This document shows positions 27,901 through 39,206 of a stretch of DNA of 64,000 nucleotides, piece by piece; positions within the stretch are counted from its first letter, which is position 1, and every line of letters starts with the position of its first letter. The stretch covers positions 2,508,001 through 2,572,000 of the forward strand of contig OW028577.1 in assembly GCA_932294295.1 (NCBI GenBank). The letters are read 5' to 3'. Below the pieces are notes generated by a model. It was not told the DNA's origin. It ran no database searches and worked only from the letters and a program-made list of their open reading frames with translations. The translations under genes and the position numbers were made by a program. The stretch comes from Alitta virens. Its lineage: Eukaryota > Annelida > Polychaeta > Phyllodocida > Nereididae.

Positions 27901-29609
27901 TACACTGTTGTCTGGCACAGAGTGGTTTAAATCACTACTAAGACTGATTAAAACTAATTAAATGGTATTTCCACTACAGCAAAAAATCGTATATATATTA
28001 TGTTGTTTTGGCAACAGAATCAGCCAGCTCAGTGCTCAACGTTCAACATAATATGGCTTCTTTTTATAATTTTAGGCTGACAAAAATATTGCAACACCAG
28101 AGTATATGAAATATCTGTCTGAGGAAATTACATCTGTTATTGCACATGTACTGCAATTACATCCACATATTGCATCTGTACTGCAATTAATTGTGTTATA
28201 TACTGCAACAAAAAGCAACCTGCACAAATGTCAAATGCGAGTCACCATAAACATCATATATTTTTATCCCCAAGTCCTAAAGTTACATATTTTGCAGTCA
28301 GAAAGTTGGGATTTGGCGAAAAAGGAAGTTCCGGGGCAATTAGCTTCCGGGTCACCTGCAAAGGTCAAAGCAGCGGAAGGGGAATAACTGAGTGCCAGTC
28401 TACAATTACGCAGCCTAGCTGACTGGAATCAAAGTACCAGTCAGAAGCTGAGTGCTGCTACTGGTCTATGCAAAAACAATGGCTTTCGAAGTTGTCAAAA
28501 TAAGCTGCTTGACTGAAGACCTTAAACACGTTCCTAGAATTAACTCTTGAGTGCCTAGAATTAACTCTTGAATTCCTAGAATTAATGCTCGTTCTTCTTG
28601 CAATATCAGGAATTAATTCAAGGATCTAAAAGCCCGCGAAATGTGATACAAACATAATTGGATGAAGTTACAAGAAAGACCCGCCCATCAATGTTGCCAG
28701 GAGGAGTTAATGCAATTTGATCAAAACAATAAAATCCAAATTACTGATTAACATGAATTGAATATCGAACTACAAATAACTGACAGGGACAATGGATAGA
28801 ATATCAGGAGATTCTTGGATTTAGAAGCTACTGCCTGTTTTGATATTAGAAGACATTTAACATCACGATTTTAGATGTCACATGAATGTGCTTGTACAAT
28901 GTATAATATTCCATGCCATTGTGATATTGTGAGACTTGTGAATATCAAGACAGCATCCATTTTTACATGGAGTGGACAGATAAAAAATGGTGCATTTATA
29001 AAAGGAAGGGGACACTCCATTAAGGAAATAGATGTCACAATTCTCAGCGGGCAAATACAATGGCGCAAGGGAAAAAGGGTTGACATGAAGGTCAATCCAT
29101 GGTCACTACTAAAGACCCAGGCCACAGGGACATAAAAGCTGAATTGGATCAAAGTGAAAGAAATCAATAAGCAGGGCCATAATGGCACTGATGGGCCTTG
29201 TAATATTTGCATGTGCATTGTGGTTGGGCATGCATTATTACAGTCCTATTTGCATAGCACATTGAGAGTTTTCAGGCAGTTTTCATATCCCTCATGCGAT
29301 CAATGCGGATGTCTTGCAGGTCTAGTCTAGCACTCTCCATCATCCACTGCCATTATGGTCACACACCGATCAATACCAGGCGCCAAACCCTTCTACCACA
29401 AAGTGAGCCAATCTGTAGTGTCCCTAACAACCGCTAGGGGGTTACCTGTGCAGAACTTGTGCTGCCCTCTGCCGTATTGCAGCACAATAGAACAATGGCA
29501 ATCCTGCTTCCCACAAGTTGCGGGACCAACAGATGTGATTCATTCTAACTACATTAATATTTAATCTTTCTGCAGATATACGCTACTACATAAAAAGAAA
29601 AGCGCCTAC

Positions 29610-29805
29610 CTGGTTGAGCTGTCGACAAACTTTCTGGAAGGCTTCCATCCACCGGATCTTGGCAGGCGATGGTCCCACGATGTCCGGATTGATGGACTTG
29701 ATTGACTCGATGGTCGGAGTCTCGAAGTCAGGAACCGTGTCGCTGTAGTACTCGGTCGTGCTCTGCCGACTCATGTTCATGGATGACATCTGGCTTCCAT
29801 GGGGA
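29610..29805 (-). CDS. unc13: unc-13 exon H: calmodulin-binding exon
   Basis: This 196-nt exon has a strong acceptor (cttctttttgcag) and a donor CAG|gtaggc, phase 2 to 0. It encodes S-PHGSQMSSMNMSRQSTTEY, a linker with DTVPDFETPTIESIKSINPD, and the C-terminal AKIRWMEAFQKVCRQLNQ. The last part aligns without gaps to the Munc13-1 calmodulin-binding helix: W, A-F five residues on, K-V, Q-L. In Munc13-1 this helix uses hydrophobic anchors at 1, 5, 8 and 26, starting at the Trp. Here W1, F5 and V8 are present. Ca2+/calmodulin binding there supports short-term synaptic plasticity. This is the most diagnostic exon in the window. Confidence 0.87.
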
Positions 29806-29856
29806 CTGCAAAAAGAAGAAGTCAATCTTATAATGATGTACAGAACAAGCATATAT

Positions 29857-30162
29857 ACAGTTAGTTTACAAACGGCCTGTCAAATTAAACCTAGACAAAC
29901 TAGACAACTTTTGCTTTATGATACTACCTGCCACTAACCAGAACTGTCTTGCTATAGCTGGCTACTCAAAGTCGGATCTCAAAGTACATGCAACACAATA
30001 TCAGATAAATTCATACATTTACCAAGGTTTATATTTTTTTGGCATAAGCCGACTATAAACTAGTAATAGACAGAAGCAGCTGGCTTTCGCCAGTAATAGC
30101 TACAGTCAGGAATAAGTCGCTACAGCTGTCTAGAGTCGACCTTTTTTAATGAAACTAACTGT
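29857..30162 (-). mobile_element. Tc1/mariner-like MITE, copy 2 (inverted)
   Basis: A 306-bp element with matching ends ACAGTTAGTTT and AAACTAACTGT, each flanked by TA (TA-CAG...CTG-TA). The interior is the reverse complement of the other copies (AGCCGACTATAAACTAG, GACAGAAGCAGCTGGC, TAGCTGGCTACTCAAAG). It is non-coding. The TA duplication and CAGT start fit the Tc1/mariner superfamily. Confidence 0.7.
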
Positions 30163-30289
30163 AAGAGTAGGTAAGGTGCAGTCTTTAATCATCCACAAAA
30201 AGATAACTAACGAGATGATAAGTAGCTTGATGTTAGCTCCACTCAAGGTTCCAGGTTCGATTTCTGGCCCAGGCATTCTCTATGAGCTA

Positions 30290-31163
30290 GTTAAGCCCCC
30301 TTCACACATAGCCGGATCAGACGCCGGAGCATCCCGGAGTAACACTCCCGCATACTCCGGGTAATACCGTGTAGACCTCGTGTTTATGTCCGGCATTGTC
30401 CGGGGCGATCCGGGACCACCGTGGGCCTCTGGAGGAAAAATTAAACATGTTCAATTTTTCATGCCGGAGATCTTGGAGTAATTTAATCCGTGTTGATCCG
30501 TGTAGACTTCCAGTAGACTCCGCCGATCTCCGGGAATCTCTGTATTGACTCCGGCATACTTTGTGTTAAGTCCGGCTAAGTCCGGCGTCAACCAGGCATG
30601 AAAAGTTTCACTGCCATGAACGCCGGAGAGTACAGGGACCAACACGGTTCCTCTCCGTGTTGCACCGGGCATCGCCGTGTTTCAACCATACATGTCCGTG
30701 TAGCGACCGTATTCATCTGTGTAAGGACCGTGTGGCTCCTTGTTGACACTGTATTGCCATCGTGTACACACCGCCAATTTTTATTTTTTTTTGTTGTTGA
30801 CATTTTCAGCTCTTGTTCCTGGACCACCCCGGAGTGAAAGAAATTTTACTCCGGGACACTCCAGCATGTGATCCGGCTATGTGTGAAGGGGGCTTTAGTT
30901 TCATAAAATAGTCCGACTCTAGACAGCTGCAGCCACCTATCCCTGGCTGTAACTATAACTAGCTAAAGCTGCTTCTGTCTACTTCTAGCTAATGGTCGGC
31001 TTACACCTACCACCTTTGTAATAAATAAGTACTTTTGGATCTGGTTTTTGAGTAGCCAGCTATAGCTAGACAGTTCCGTTTAGTGGCAGGTAGCATCATA
31101 TAGCAGAAGTTGTCTAGCTTTGTCTAGGTTCAGTTGGACAGGCCATTTTTATGAAACTAACTG
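30290..31163 (+). mobile_element. Tc1/mariner-like MITE, copy 3, interrupted by a Harbinger-like MITE
   Basis: Its left terminus is split. GTTA (30290-30293) precedes the Harbinger-like insert, and the element resumes at 30898 as GTTTCATAAAATAG after a duplicated TTA. It ends AAACTAACTG (31163) followed by TA. The interior matches the other copies (CTGCTTCTGTCTACTTCTAG, TTTTTGAGTAGCCAGCTA). Confidence 0.66.
30294..30894. mobile_element. PIF/Harbinger-like MITE (601 bp)
   Basis: Perfect 26-bp terminal inverted repeats lie at 30294-30319 and 30869-30894, beginning AGCCCCCTTCACACATAGCC. They are flanked by a direct TTA duplication (30291-30293 and 30895-30897). A 3-bp TWA target site is the PIF/Harbinger signature. 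The interior is rich in CCGG, CCGTGT and TCCGG words and has no transposase, so it is non-autonomous. Confidence 0.8.
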
Positions 31164-31939
31164 TACATCTCAGCTGGATGTCATTTACATGAGACGTTAA
31201 CTTGGTGACACTTTATACTCAGTGTCTATGCTGGGCTAGACAATAGACACCCACCCATGGGGCAAAAGTGTACTGTGTGACTACAAGCCTCATCATCTCA
31301 TCATCACATCTGCCTGGACTGGTCATATAATCTGACTAAGCTTATGACCAATAGCACTGATACAATACAATGCGACAAAATACAATACCATTACATCAAG
31401 GATGGACCAATAGGTTGCCCCAGTACAGGCACATAATACAAGAGAGGCAAAATGGAGACAGACTGTCAGAGACAACTACAGAAAAGATAGACTTACTGCC
31501 ACCGAAACGTAGACATATTAAAGTATACAGCAATTTGCAAGGCACACCAACTTAAGAAGCAAAATATGAAATAAGGAGCCAAAGAAAAAAACCAGCTATT
31601 GATCATATATGTCAGTTGGAGGCAAAGGTCTCTGGCTGTCAGAGACACACTCGCAGGTCTCAGGTTGTCACCAAGTCAGCAATTGCTTTCGGGGGCATCT
31701 GGTTTTCATCTTCCAGTCAATTTCCATTGAGACACTGACGTTTCATGAGATGCAAAAAAAGACCACATAATTGACTAGGAAATCCATGTGGTGGCATATC
31801 TTAATCTAAAAGAACCCTCCTTTAATTTGATACTGAGACCTGACACAACCTCATAGCAAGGTTAAATGATATCTATGGAGAGTGTCTAATTTGTATTCTT
31901 TGATCATCCTATCATGCTTGTTTGAAGGCTCGTGTATAA

Positions 31940-32225
31940 AATCTAACAGTTGAGTGGTCTAGTGTTTAAGGCTTGTAATACACTGGCTGGCTCCTCTGAA
32001 GGTCCTGGGTTTTAATCTTGGCCTGGGCACTCTTTTGAGCTAAATTGGTGATGCCTTCTGATCTGTAGCTACATTGTATGCTTGGGAAAGTGAAAGACCC
32101 CACCCATGGAGTGAATGTGTAACAGCGCATTTCCAAGCCTTATCATCTCATCATCACGTCTGCTCACAGCTAGTCATAAGTAAGCTTCAGACCAGTAATA
32201 TCGAGATAATATAATACCATGCCAA
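31940..32225 (+). mobile_element. tRNA-derived SINE, family 2
   Basis: An A-box-like word (GAGTGGTCTAGTG) and a degenerate B-box (GGTCCTGGGTTTTAATC) are followed by GCCTGGGCACTCTTTTGAGCTAAATTGG, CACCCATGG, CATCTCATCATCACGTCTG and an A/T-rich ATAATATAATACC tail. It is the most complete copy of the family in the window. Confidence 0.62.
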
Positions 32226-33039
32226 AGACGTTTCCACCTTTCCGGACCTTCAGGTAAACAAAACCGTTGCGAGTACAAAATACAAAGGTTACTCTGCAGC
32301 TTCATAATAAAACACAAGAAAACACTAGCACAAGAGGCATATAGCCTGTGGAGGGGAGGGGGTCTTCCCTTATTCCATATTTCATCAGAGAGGTTGCAGG
32401 GGGTTCCAGAGGGCTGCTGGGGGTTGGTAAGTCTCTTGAGGGCCCCACCTCTTCTTCTTCGTCTCCTCGTCTTCTGCTCTTATTCTCTGGTCTTCATTAT
32501 GAGATCTGGCGCTGAGAATTCTCCTCTCGTATCTTACCGGAGTGACCAAACTCTTCATCTGAAGGCTAACAGCTTAGCCAGCAAATATAAACAGACTGCA
32601 CTATGCAAAAACAAGATAGTAGAAAGCCAGATACAAGACATAGCGCACAGTTTGTATCGTAGATTCCGGCAGCATCTGCTCACCGCAGATATATCAGCGG
32701 AAGGCATATCCTGATGCATTGGAGACATTCCTGTTTAAGTCTTTTTCCTAGGACATGTCTTTCCTCTTACAATGTCTCTGATCTTTTCCTCCTGTTGTCT
32801 TTGTCCTTTGCCGTCAAAGTTCTTTCATTTCGGCTTCTTATACTGTCGCCTTTCCTCTGCCCGGAGCGTTTGTTTTGCATTTTGGATGTTTCTGTCTGTC
32901 TGTCAATTCTGCCATTCTTTGTACTGCATTGTTACTCTGTTCACTTCATAGAATACTGGTATTGTTCTCATATTGCAAGCCTAAATAAGTCAACGTGGTA
33001 AGGGTGGTTTGTAACACTGTGGGTGAAGACCTCAAACCC

Positions 33040-33672
33040 CAGTGGCCAACACAGGGCTCTGCACAATCAACACTCCAGTTATGCCTGTCAAGCAATCCCA
33101 TACCCAGCACAGACGTAAATGTAAATGACCTTACCCATAAACTAGTTTTTAAACATCAATATACCTAACTGAGATGCAATTTGTTCTAAGATAGACTCCA
33201 GTGGCCAACACAGGGCTCTGTGCAATGCACACTCCAGTTATGCCTGTCAAGCTATCCCATACCCAGCACAGACGTAAATGTAAATGACCTTACCCATAAA
33301 CTAGTCATTAAACATCAATATACCTAACTGAGATGCAATTTGTTCTAAGATAGACTCCAGTGGCCAACACAGGGCTCTGCGCAATGCTCACTCCAGTTAT
33401 GCCTGTCTAGCTATCCCATACCCAGCACAGACGTAAATGTAAATGACCATACCCATAAACTAGTCCTTAAACATCCATACACCTAATTTAACTGAAATGC
33501 AATTCGTTCTAAAATAGTATCGAGTGGCCAACACAGGGCTCTGCGCAATGCACACTCCAGTTATGCCTGTCTAGTTGTCCTGAACCTGGCACAGATGTAA
33601 ATGACCTTACCCGTTAACTAGCCTTGAAACATCAATATACCTAATTAACTGAAATGCAATTTGTTCTGAGAC
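33040..33672. repeat. 159-164-bp tandem array, four copies
   Basis: Copies begin with AGTGGCCAACACAGGGCTCTG near 33041, 33200, 33359 and 33523. The first three are spaced exactly 159 bp apart, and the last step is 164 bp with more changes. Shared inner words are ACTCCAGTTATGCCTGTC, CAGACGTAAATGTAAATGACC and GAAATGCAATTTGTTCT. No coding frame is conserved across copies. Confidence 0.93.
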
Positions 33673-34098
33673 AGTCTCCCTCATGGAATGGTAGGGTGTC
33701 CCAAGTGGTAGCATACATCATACTTCCAGGATATTTAAGACTCGATCCATTCATAATCTCGGAAATCTTTCCGATTAATAACCGTACCACATTCGTACCA
33801 CGCCGCAAGTATCCCTGGCCATTAGGTGCCTTGCTTCAACATTACTTTACTCCATTCTCCATCTTGTAGGTTAATGCATGCTATACTCTCAGGAAGTGAC
33901 CCACATCAGACAAGAGCCATGCTCAACCGCTCATGGAAATTGCACAGCGACTGCTCGGTGTTATGATTCATGTCGAAATATATCATTCCGGAGCAGCAGC
34001 TGATAATATCACATTGGCATGAATGCAGAAGTAGCATATAATCCTGAAAATTACATCGTGACAGTTATACTGGGATCTTAACTTATATGACCGGGGTT

Positions 34099-34357
34099 CA
34101 GTTAGTTTCACAAAATACGGTCGACTATAGCTGTCTGTAGCGACCTGTACCTGACTGTGGTCTAGGCATGCTAAAGCCAACTGCTTCTGTCCACTTATAT
34201 AGCTAATAATTGGCTTACATTTAAACACTGACAAATGTAAGAAATTAATCTAATATTTCATAAATAGGCCTATGTACTTTTAGATCCGGTTTTTGAGTAG
34301 CCAGCTATGACAACTTTGGCTAGGTTCAATTTGACTGGCCGTTTTTAATGAAATTAA
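34099..34357 (+). mobile_element. Tc1/mariner-like MITE, copy 4
   Basis: Begins CAGTTAGTTTCACAAAATAC and keeps the family interior (GTCGACTATAGCTGTCTG, CTGCTTCTGTCCACTTA, GATCCGGTTTTTGAGTAGCC). It ends TTTTTAATGAAATTA, a degraded right terminus. Closest in order of words to copy 1. Confidence 0.66.
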
Positions 34358-34911
34358 AAGTGATGATGAGATGATATAAACAGGACTCCCATTTGTAATC
34401 GTACACATTTACCTCATGGGTGGGGCATGTCATATGCATCAGCACAGTCGCGGGGTATGAGACACCGCTGCTTTAACAACTCCTCCAAACAGCTTCAGCC
34501 GGGATATACCTCATAAAAAGTGGCTGGTTGAGAATCTCATGATCTATATATATGCACTTATATATATCATAAAAAGAGGTGATGAACACACAATGATAGC
34601 AGGAAGGGGTGTAGCATTACATGAGGCAGAGAAAAAGCTTTTACTAAGATTGCTCCACCACTCGAGTTGATCAAGTTACTGGGGTATGCGGGTGTCACCA
34701 CAAGTGACAGGGCTACCTTGAAAAGAAGGGTGGAATAGGAATTACTGGCAAGACAGAGATAGAAAAATTGGAGAGATATATTAAAAGATTGGAAAGACAA
34801 ATGCCTGTAGACCAGAAAAACAGAAAGATAGATCAGAAAGCCAGAAATAGAATGGCGTTCTGTCCTGTCGAGAGATGGAGCTACGACCACACCGGTCTTG
34901 CTATTGTTTAA

Positions 34912-34971
34912 TGACGTCATTTAACTGTAACGTCATCAAATGCACTGATTGACCTTTTGTTGATGACGTCA
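34912..34971. promoter_or_regulatory. pair of perfect CRE palindromes
   Basis: Two TGACGTCA octamers (34912-34919 and 34964-34971) sit 52 bp apart, with a CGTCA half-site between them. TGACGTCA is the CREB/ATF site. The cluster is intronic, 1 kb downstream of exon F on the gene's strand. A regulatory role is an inference. Confidence 0.38.
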
Positions 34972-35983
34972 TTGAACAATTGCGAGACCTGTGTGGATAC
35001 AACTGGAAAAGCCAATAGATATATTGGAAAGACATGGATAGAAAGACAAAGGGGTAGCGGAAGCACTTTGAAATGGTGAAATGTCGTCAAACAAAACAGA
35101 AAACACAGGGACAAAGGTCATGAACAAATAGAGTAAAATATAATTCTAAGACCATGGCTGGAAAGTGGCGCATATAGACGAGTACTAAAATTATGACAAA
35201 ATCTGACTACAGTCGGACCCACTATAGCATAATCCAAAATAAATGTCCACTTGTTTGTGGTCTTATTTTTACATATATGTCATGGAGAAGCACAAAATAG
35301 ACATAAATGTTACCAAAAGGTCAAAGCCAAACTTTCTAATCCATAGAAGGATCTCTCTGTCCAAATTAATTTCCAATTCCCTATCTTTGCAATGATATAT
35401 ATTTGCTATTTTTCATTATTATAGCCATTTGATATGCAATGGAGAATATAGCGAAATTCTGGTCATTTCGTTCCCGGAGCTGTTTTTACCAGCTAAGCCA
35501 GAAAGTTGGGATTTGACTTGTTGCAAACATTTCTGTTCATTTTGCGCTGATCCATGCCATTTATGGCAAAATATGCCTAAAAAACAAGTAGAAATTTATT
35601 TTGAATCCTAGTATAATAAAGTATTTCGGTTCATTATAACCAGTTTTGTTATTTGCCATTAAAAGTTATTTGTTATAGAAGTTCCAGGACAATGACCTCA
35701 AGCATGCTCGTCATGAATGGGCCTGCTTATAGTATCTTATAGCATCCATTATCAAAAACACTTCGTTATCAAATATGTCTCTTTTTTGTGTAGGAAGAGC
35801 CAAGGTGTGCCCTGGCAGGGAAGACAGAATCTATGAGTCCACATTATATACATTAGAGGCACGTCCTCAATACAAATCTAATTTGCCACAGGTGAAACAT
35901 GAGACAATTTTCTAGACACATCAAATCAGACAAGCCTCAGATACTCAACAAGCAGCTAAAAACAGGAAGCTCGATAGACTTAC

Positions 35984-36043
35984 CTGAAGTCCTGTGTGCT
36001 CTGGCGGCTCATGTTGACCGATGAGACGCGACTGCCGATCGGG
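35984..36043 (-). CDS. unc13: unc-13 exon F: 60-nt exon with SSVNMSRQST motif
   Basis: This 60-nt exon (20 codons, phase 2-2) lies between an acceptor (gttattttag) and a consensus donor (CAG|gtaagt). It encodes S-PIGSRVSSVNMSRQSTQDF. The next exon opens with PHGSQMSSMNMSRQST, so this exon is a clear paralogue of that exon's first 60 nt. The RQST core fits an R-x-x-S/T basophilic kinase site. It can be skipped in frame. It accepts splices from exon E (AG plus C gives Ser) or from giant exon G. Function is unknown; a phosphorylatable linker is a reasonable inference. Confidence 0.76.
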
Positions 36044-36600
36044 CTAAAATAACCATAAGCGAACAGTTTAACAAATAAATCAAGATATAATTTTGATAGC
36101 AACATGTATATTTTCATAGCCACCAATATACCTGATCCTGAAATTCTGCCACAAAAAAAAGAAGAAGATTAAGGTAATAAGATTAGTTGGTCAAAAAGAC
36201 CTAAAACAGGAAGTCAGGCAATGAGGTTGGGTTGGCACCAAAGGAAGCATCCCCCTGAAAACATTATTGGCAATATCTAATTGAACATTAATTAGCAATA
36301 TCTCATTCAACAGTTATTCGCATCTAATACAGACTGTAAATGATATACTACACTGTAGCAGCTGTAGGTCCTCTGAAAACTAACTTTGGTGGTTTGATGG
36401 TAAAGATGTGCATAGCATTACAAATTAGGAAAAAAAAACCCGCTCAACATAAATCTGACGGTATCTTCAGTTTCAAAACTAAAGGGTCTCGGGAGATAAT
36501 ATTGGGCCCCAGGAGCATCTGGTTAATTCAAAGCAACTGATTACATACAGGGGCACACCAATTGTTCTTACTTCATAGCAATTAGCTTGGTGTATTTTAC
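36044..36600. other. short unc-13 intron between exons G and F
   Basis: 557 bp. It holds the candidate 6-nt microexon (36132-36137) and an A/T-rich remainder. Nothing else was recognised. Confidence 0.6.
36132..36137 (-). CDS. unc13: candidate 6-nt unc-13 microexon just upstream of exon F
   Basis: On the minus strand a strong T-rich tract (cttcttcttttttttgtgg) runs into two possible AG acceptors, followed by a donor-like CAG|gtatat. Using the second AG leaves a 6-nt exon GATCAG that keeps phase 2. Using the first leaves 14 nt (36132-36145), which would shift the frame. The long tract has no other obvious acceptor target. This is a guess from signal arrangement only. Confidence 0.22.
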
Positions 36601-39206
36601 CTGTTAGTGGAATCAGAATGAATGTCCTCTGCAGAGTCAGTCCATAAGCGTTGGAAGGACCCGCGCAAAGCATCAAGGGAAGATGTCCTTAACCCCCTCA
36701 GGGAACTCCCCCTTAAGCCCTCCAGGGGCGCTACTCTTAGCCCCTCCAAGGAAGGGGTTTTGGATAAAATTTCTCTCTTCATTTTATTCAGACTCTCTTT
36801 CATAGGAGATGTGAACATGCTCAACCTGTGTCTGTATGAAGGGGGGCTGGATCCGCCACTGGACATTGAGTGAGCATCAGTCATGACGTCACAATGAGAA
36901 GCTGTCGTGACGTCATGATGCATATCGCTGTCATAAGTTGCCCAGGGCATTTCACTTAGCACTCTACTGTCATCAACCTGATCAAAGGATACTTCACTTG
37001 GTATAGTGCCTCTTTCAGTGCATTTTGCATCTGAGCTGATGTCATTATCCGACTCACAATCGCTTTGTAAATTGTCGTGCACTTTAAACTGCAGTTCGGT
37101 GATGTCACAAACAATGCTCTGAATCTCTGAACGAATTCTAGACTTTTCGTCTCTGATGCTGTCAAAGTCATTGCTTTCTTTGAGCAAACATTCATCTGAT
37201 AGAGATGTTTTATTCTTGCTCTCAGGGACACTTTCTTTGTCAAGTTTTTCGCCACGCTCAGACACAACAGGAGAACGTTCCTTGTCACACAAGATGCCAT
37301 TTTGACTGGTGATGTGAGCAGCGACAGTCAAAGTGTCCTCATTGTCTTTCGTGTCAACAGCGGGGACCTGGGAGGCATCGCTCTCTTGCGGTATTCCTCC
37401 CATGCAAGAGGCTGAAGAGGTGACTGCTACTGTATCACCCAGACATTGCTGACTGATGCCTTCTGTCTCCTCTTTGCATTCTAGAGTTTCCTCCCCACAG
37501 TCGCTTATGAGAATGTCCTCCCTCATCAGGTTATTGTCCCCACACATGCTAAGCACAGAGCCATGCCTCAGTCTAATTGTACTGTCTGTTAGGGAACCAC
37601 AACTACTAGACTGCTCGGAGGTCATGGACTCATTGCCAAGGTCACTGGGTGCACCCAGGTCAATTTGAAAGTCATTCTCAAGGTCATGTGACAGGACGTC
37701 TCCAAGGTCCGGTGAGTAAACCCCAGGGAAATCACTTTCGAAGTCGTCAGAGCCACCTTGGCAATAACTGTAATGGTCACCTAGTTGACCTCTTACGAAG
37801 TCAAGTTCAGTGTCACTTTCCATTTCACCTTGAATGTTACTTCTAAGGTCATCCTGCGAGTCGCTAACAAGGGCATTGGTCTGAAGGTCACTTAGGTAGT
37901 TTTCAATGTCATTTGGATAACCATCATTGGGGTCTTTTACAAAGTCATGGTGTGCTAGACCTCGGAGGTCAGTGTCGCTATATGTGTGACAACTAAAGCC
38001 GGATTCAAGGGCACCTCGGACACCACTGAGTCTGCCACTGAGTCTGTTTAAAGGTCTTTGAGGATGCTCATCAGCATGCCTCTCATGGCAGTGGATGTCA
38101 GGGGGTGGGGAGGGCAAGTTAATGCTGATGAGATGTGAATGGAACAGGTCATCCAAAGAAACGCTCTGGCCACTCGTCTGCCCAGCGACTTGTGAAGCTG
38201 ATTGCGCCAGTCTCTTCCCATCAGTCTCAGCTTGTTCACTCTTAGCTGCTGTGACATCTCCATGCCTTCCCAATGTCCCTCCGCATGCCATGTCATCGTC
38301 TAAAAGACGCTCAAGATGCTTCGTCCAGTTGATGTCAGCTGAGCCACCCGTGACGTCAGAGTCAGGATGGCGGTAAGTTCTATTGGAGTATACTCCCGAA
38401 TCAGAAGGGTCATAAGATCCCCTCCTGTCTAACCATGGTATGGGGTAGATTATATCATTTGGGGGATTCAAAATCTCTCTCTCTAAAGAACCAAATAAAG
38501 TCTGTTCACTGTAAGACAATGGAGTGGCGCCCTCTGCAAAAGCAGGATGCCCTCTTCGTCTGTGCGATTGCATGGAGCGCCATCTGCAGTATTCCTGAGA
38601 AGTATACACATTATCAGGCAGAGGGAGCGAGGAGGCTCCTTGCCTGGAATCAGCAGTTAAGCTGTGTGACGTCCGGATGGGATGAAAATTGTAACTTAAA
38701 GGGTCTGTATCAGGTATCCAACTGCCAGTCGATACAGGTGGCACATCGCTGTATCTCCAGTGGGGAGGCCTTTTGCTCCGTTTAGGCCTCCTTTTAACGG
38801 TTGCATCTGAATAATCCATTTGGTAATCCATATGAAAAGATTGCATCGGATTCCTGTCTGGGTTGGACGTATACCTCTTCCCCCTCTCGATTTGATGCTG
38901 CTGTTGATGCAAATGATGCTGGTGTGGGTCACATGAAGAACTATAGTCATGTGACATTGTATCACATGAAAGGTGCGGCAGTCGGTTGTCCTGCTGTGGG
39001 TTGTCCTGCATTAGGCGGCAACGGAGCCTTTGCAGTTGATGGAGTATGTGCTTCCGGTGGCTCAGGCACTGCGAAAGCCAATGGTCATTGGTGTTCGATG
39101 CATGTGTGGTCAGCGATGCATGTGCAGTCGGCGTATGATCGGTCAGTGCATGTTTGGTCAGTGATGGTTCAAGCAATTGCCCTGCTCTTTTCGCAGCGTC
39201 CATTGC
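36601..39206 (-). CDS. unc13: unc-13 exon G: alternative first coding exon (867 codons, no C2A)
   Basis: The open frame has a likely start at 39203 (MDAAKRAGQLLEPSLTKHA). It lies just inside an acceptor-like site (cttctttgcatcttggcag) and ends at a donor CAG|gtaaaa in phase 2, which matches exon F. An upstream in-frame Met at 39275 would be used only if that acceptor is not spliced. Entering from exon D or E (phase 2) would hit a stop after 15 codons, so it cannot be a cassette there and is best read as an alternative first exon from an internal promoter. Content: His/Gln-rich residues 20-130, an acidic DL-rich stretch about 434-521, Ser/Glu-rich middle, and four LxGLRx repeats about 821-849. 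No folded domain is recognised. It would give an Unc13 isoform without C2A that keeps the Trp calmodulin site. Confidence 0.77.

Larger units (their letters stand above)
11999..29609. other. intron and possible promoter zone between exons J and H
   Basis: About 17.6 kb without supported exons. It contains a possible promoter (12820-13300), a 1321-bp perfect tandem duplication (14539-17180), microsatellites, SINE copies, degenerate repeats (20380-20860), a LINE tail near 24760-24901, a diverged A/T-rich pair (about 25730-25990), and a 24-bp triplicate near 28530-28590. No open frame here has a convincing family match. Confidence 0.5.
30167..31400 (+). mobile_element. tRNA-derived SINE, family 2, split by nested insertions
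   Basis: The head (30167-30289) carries a B-box-like GGTTCGATTTC and ends CAGGCATTCTCTATGAGCTA. The tail resumes at 31164 with TACATCTCAGCTGG and runs through CACCCATGGGGC, CATCATCTCATCATCACATC and an ATACAATAC-type 3' end. The intact relative at 31940-32225 has the same words in order. A MITE inserted at the TA of GAGCTA explains the gap. Confidence 0.64.
29806..35983. other. unc-13 intron between exons F and H
   Basis: About 6.2 kb, mostly repeats: nested elements at 29857-31400, a SINE (31940-32225), a 159-bp tandem array (33040-33672), a MITE (34099-34357), a reversed SINE piece (about 34360-34480) and a CRE-like pair (34912-34971). No exon was found. Confidence 0.5.

Noticed and set aside
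36601..39206. Giant exon G as a cassette between exons D/E and F
   Set aside because: Entry in phase 2 reads into a stop after 15 codons, so it must start translation itself or follow a phase-0 exon.
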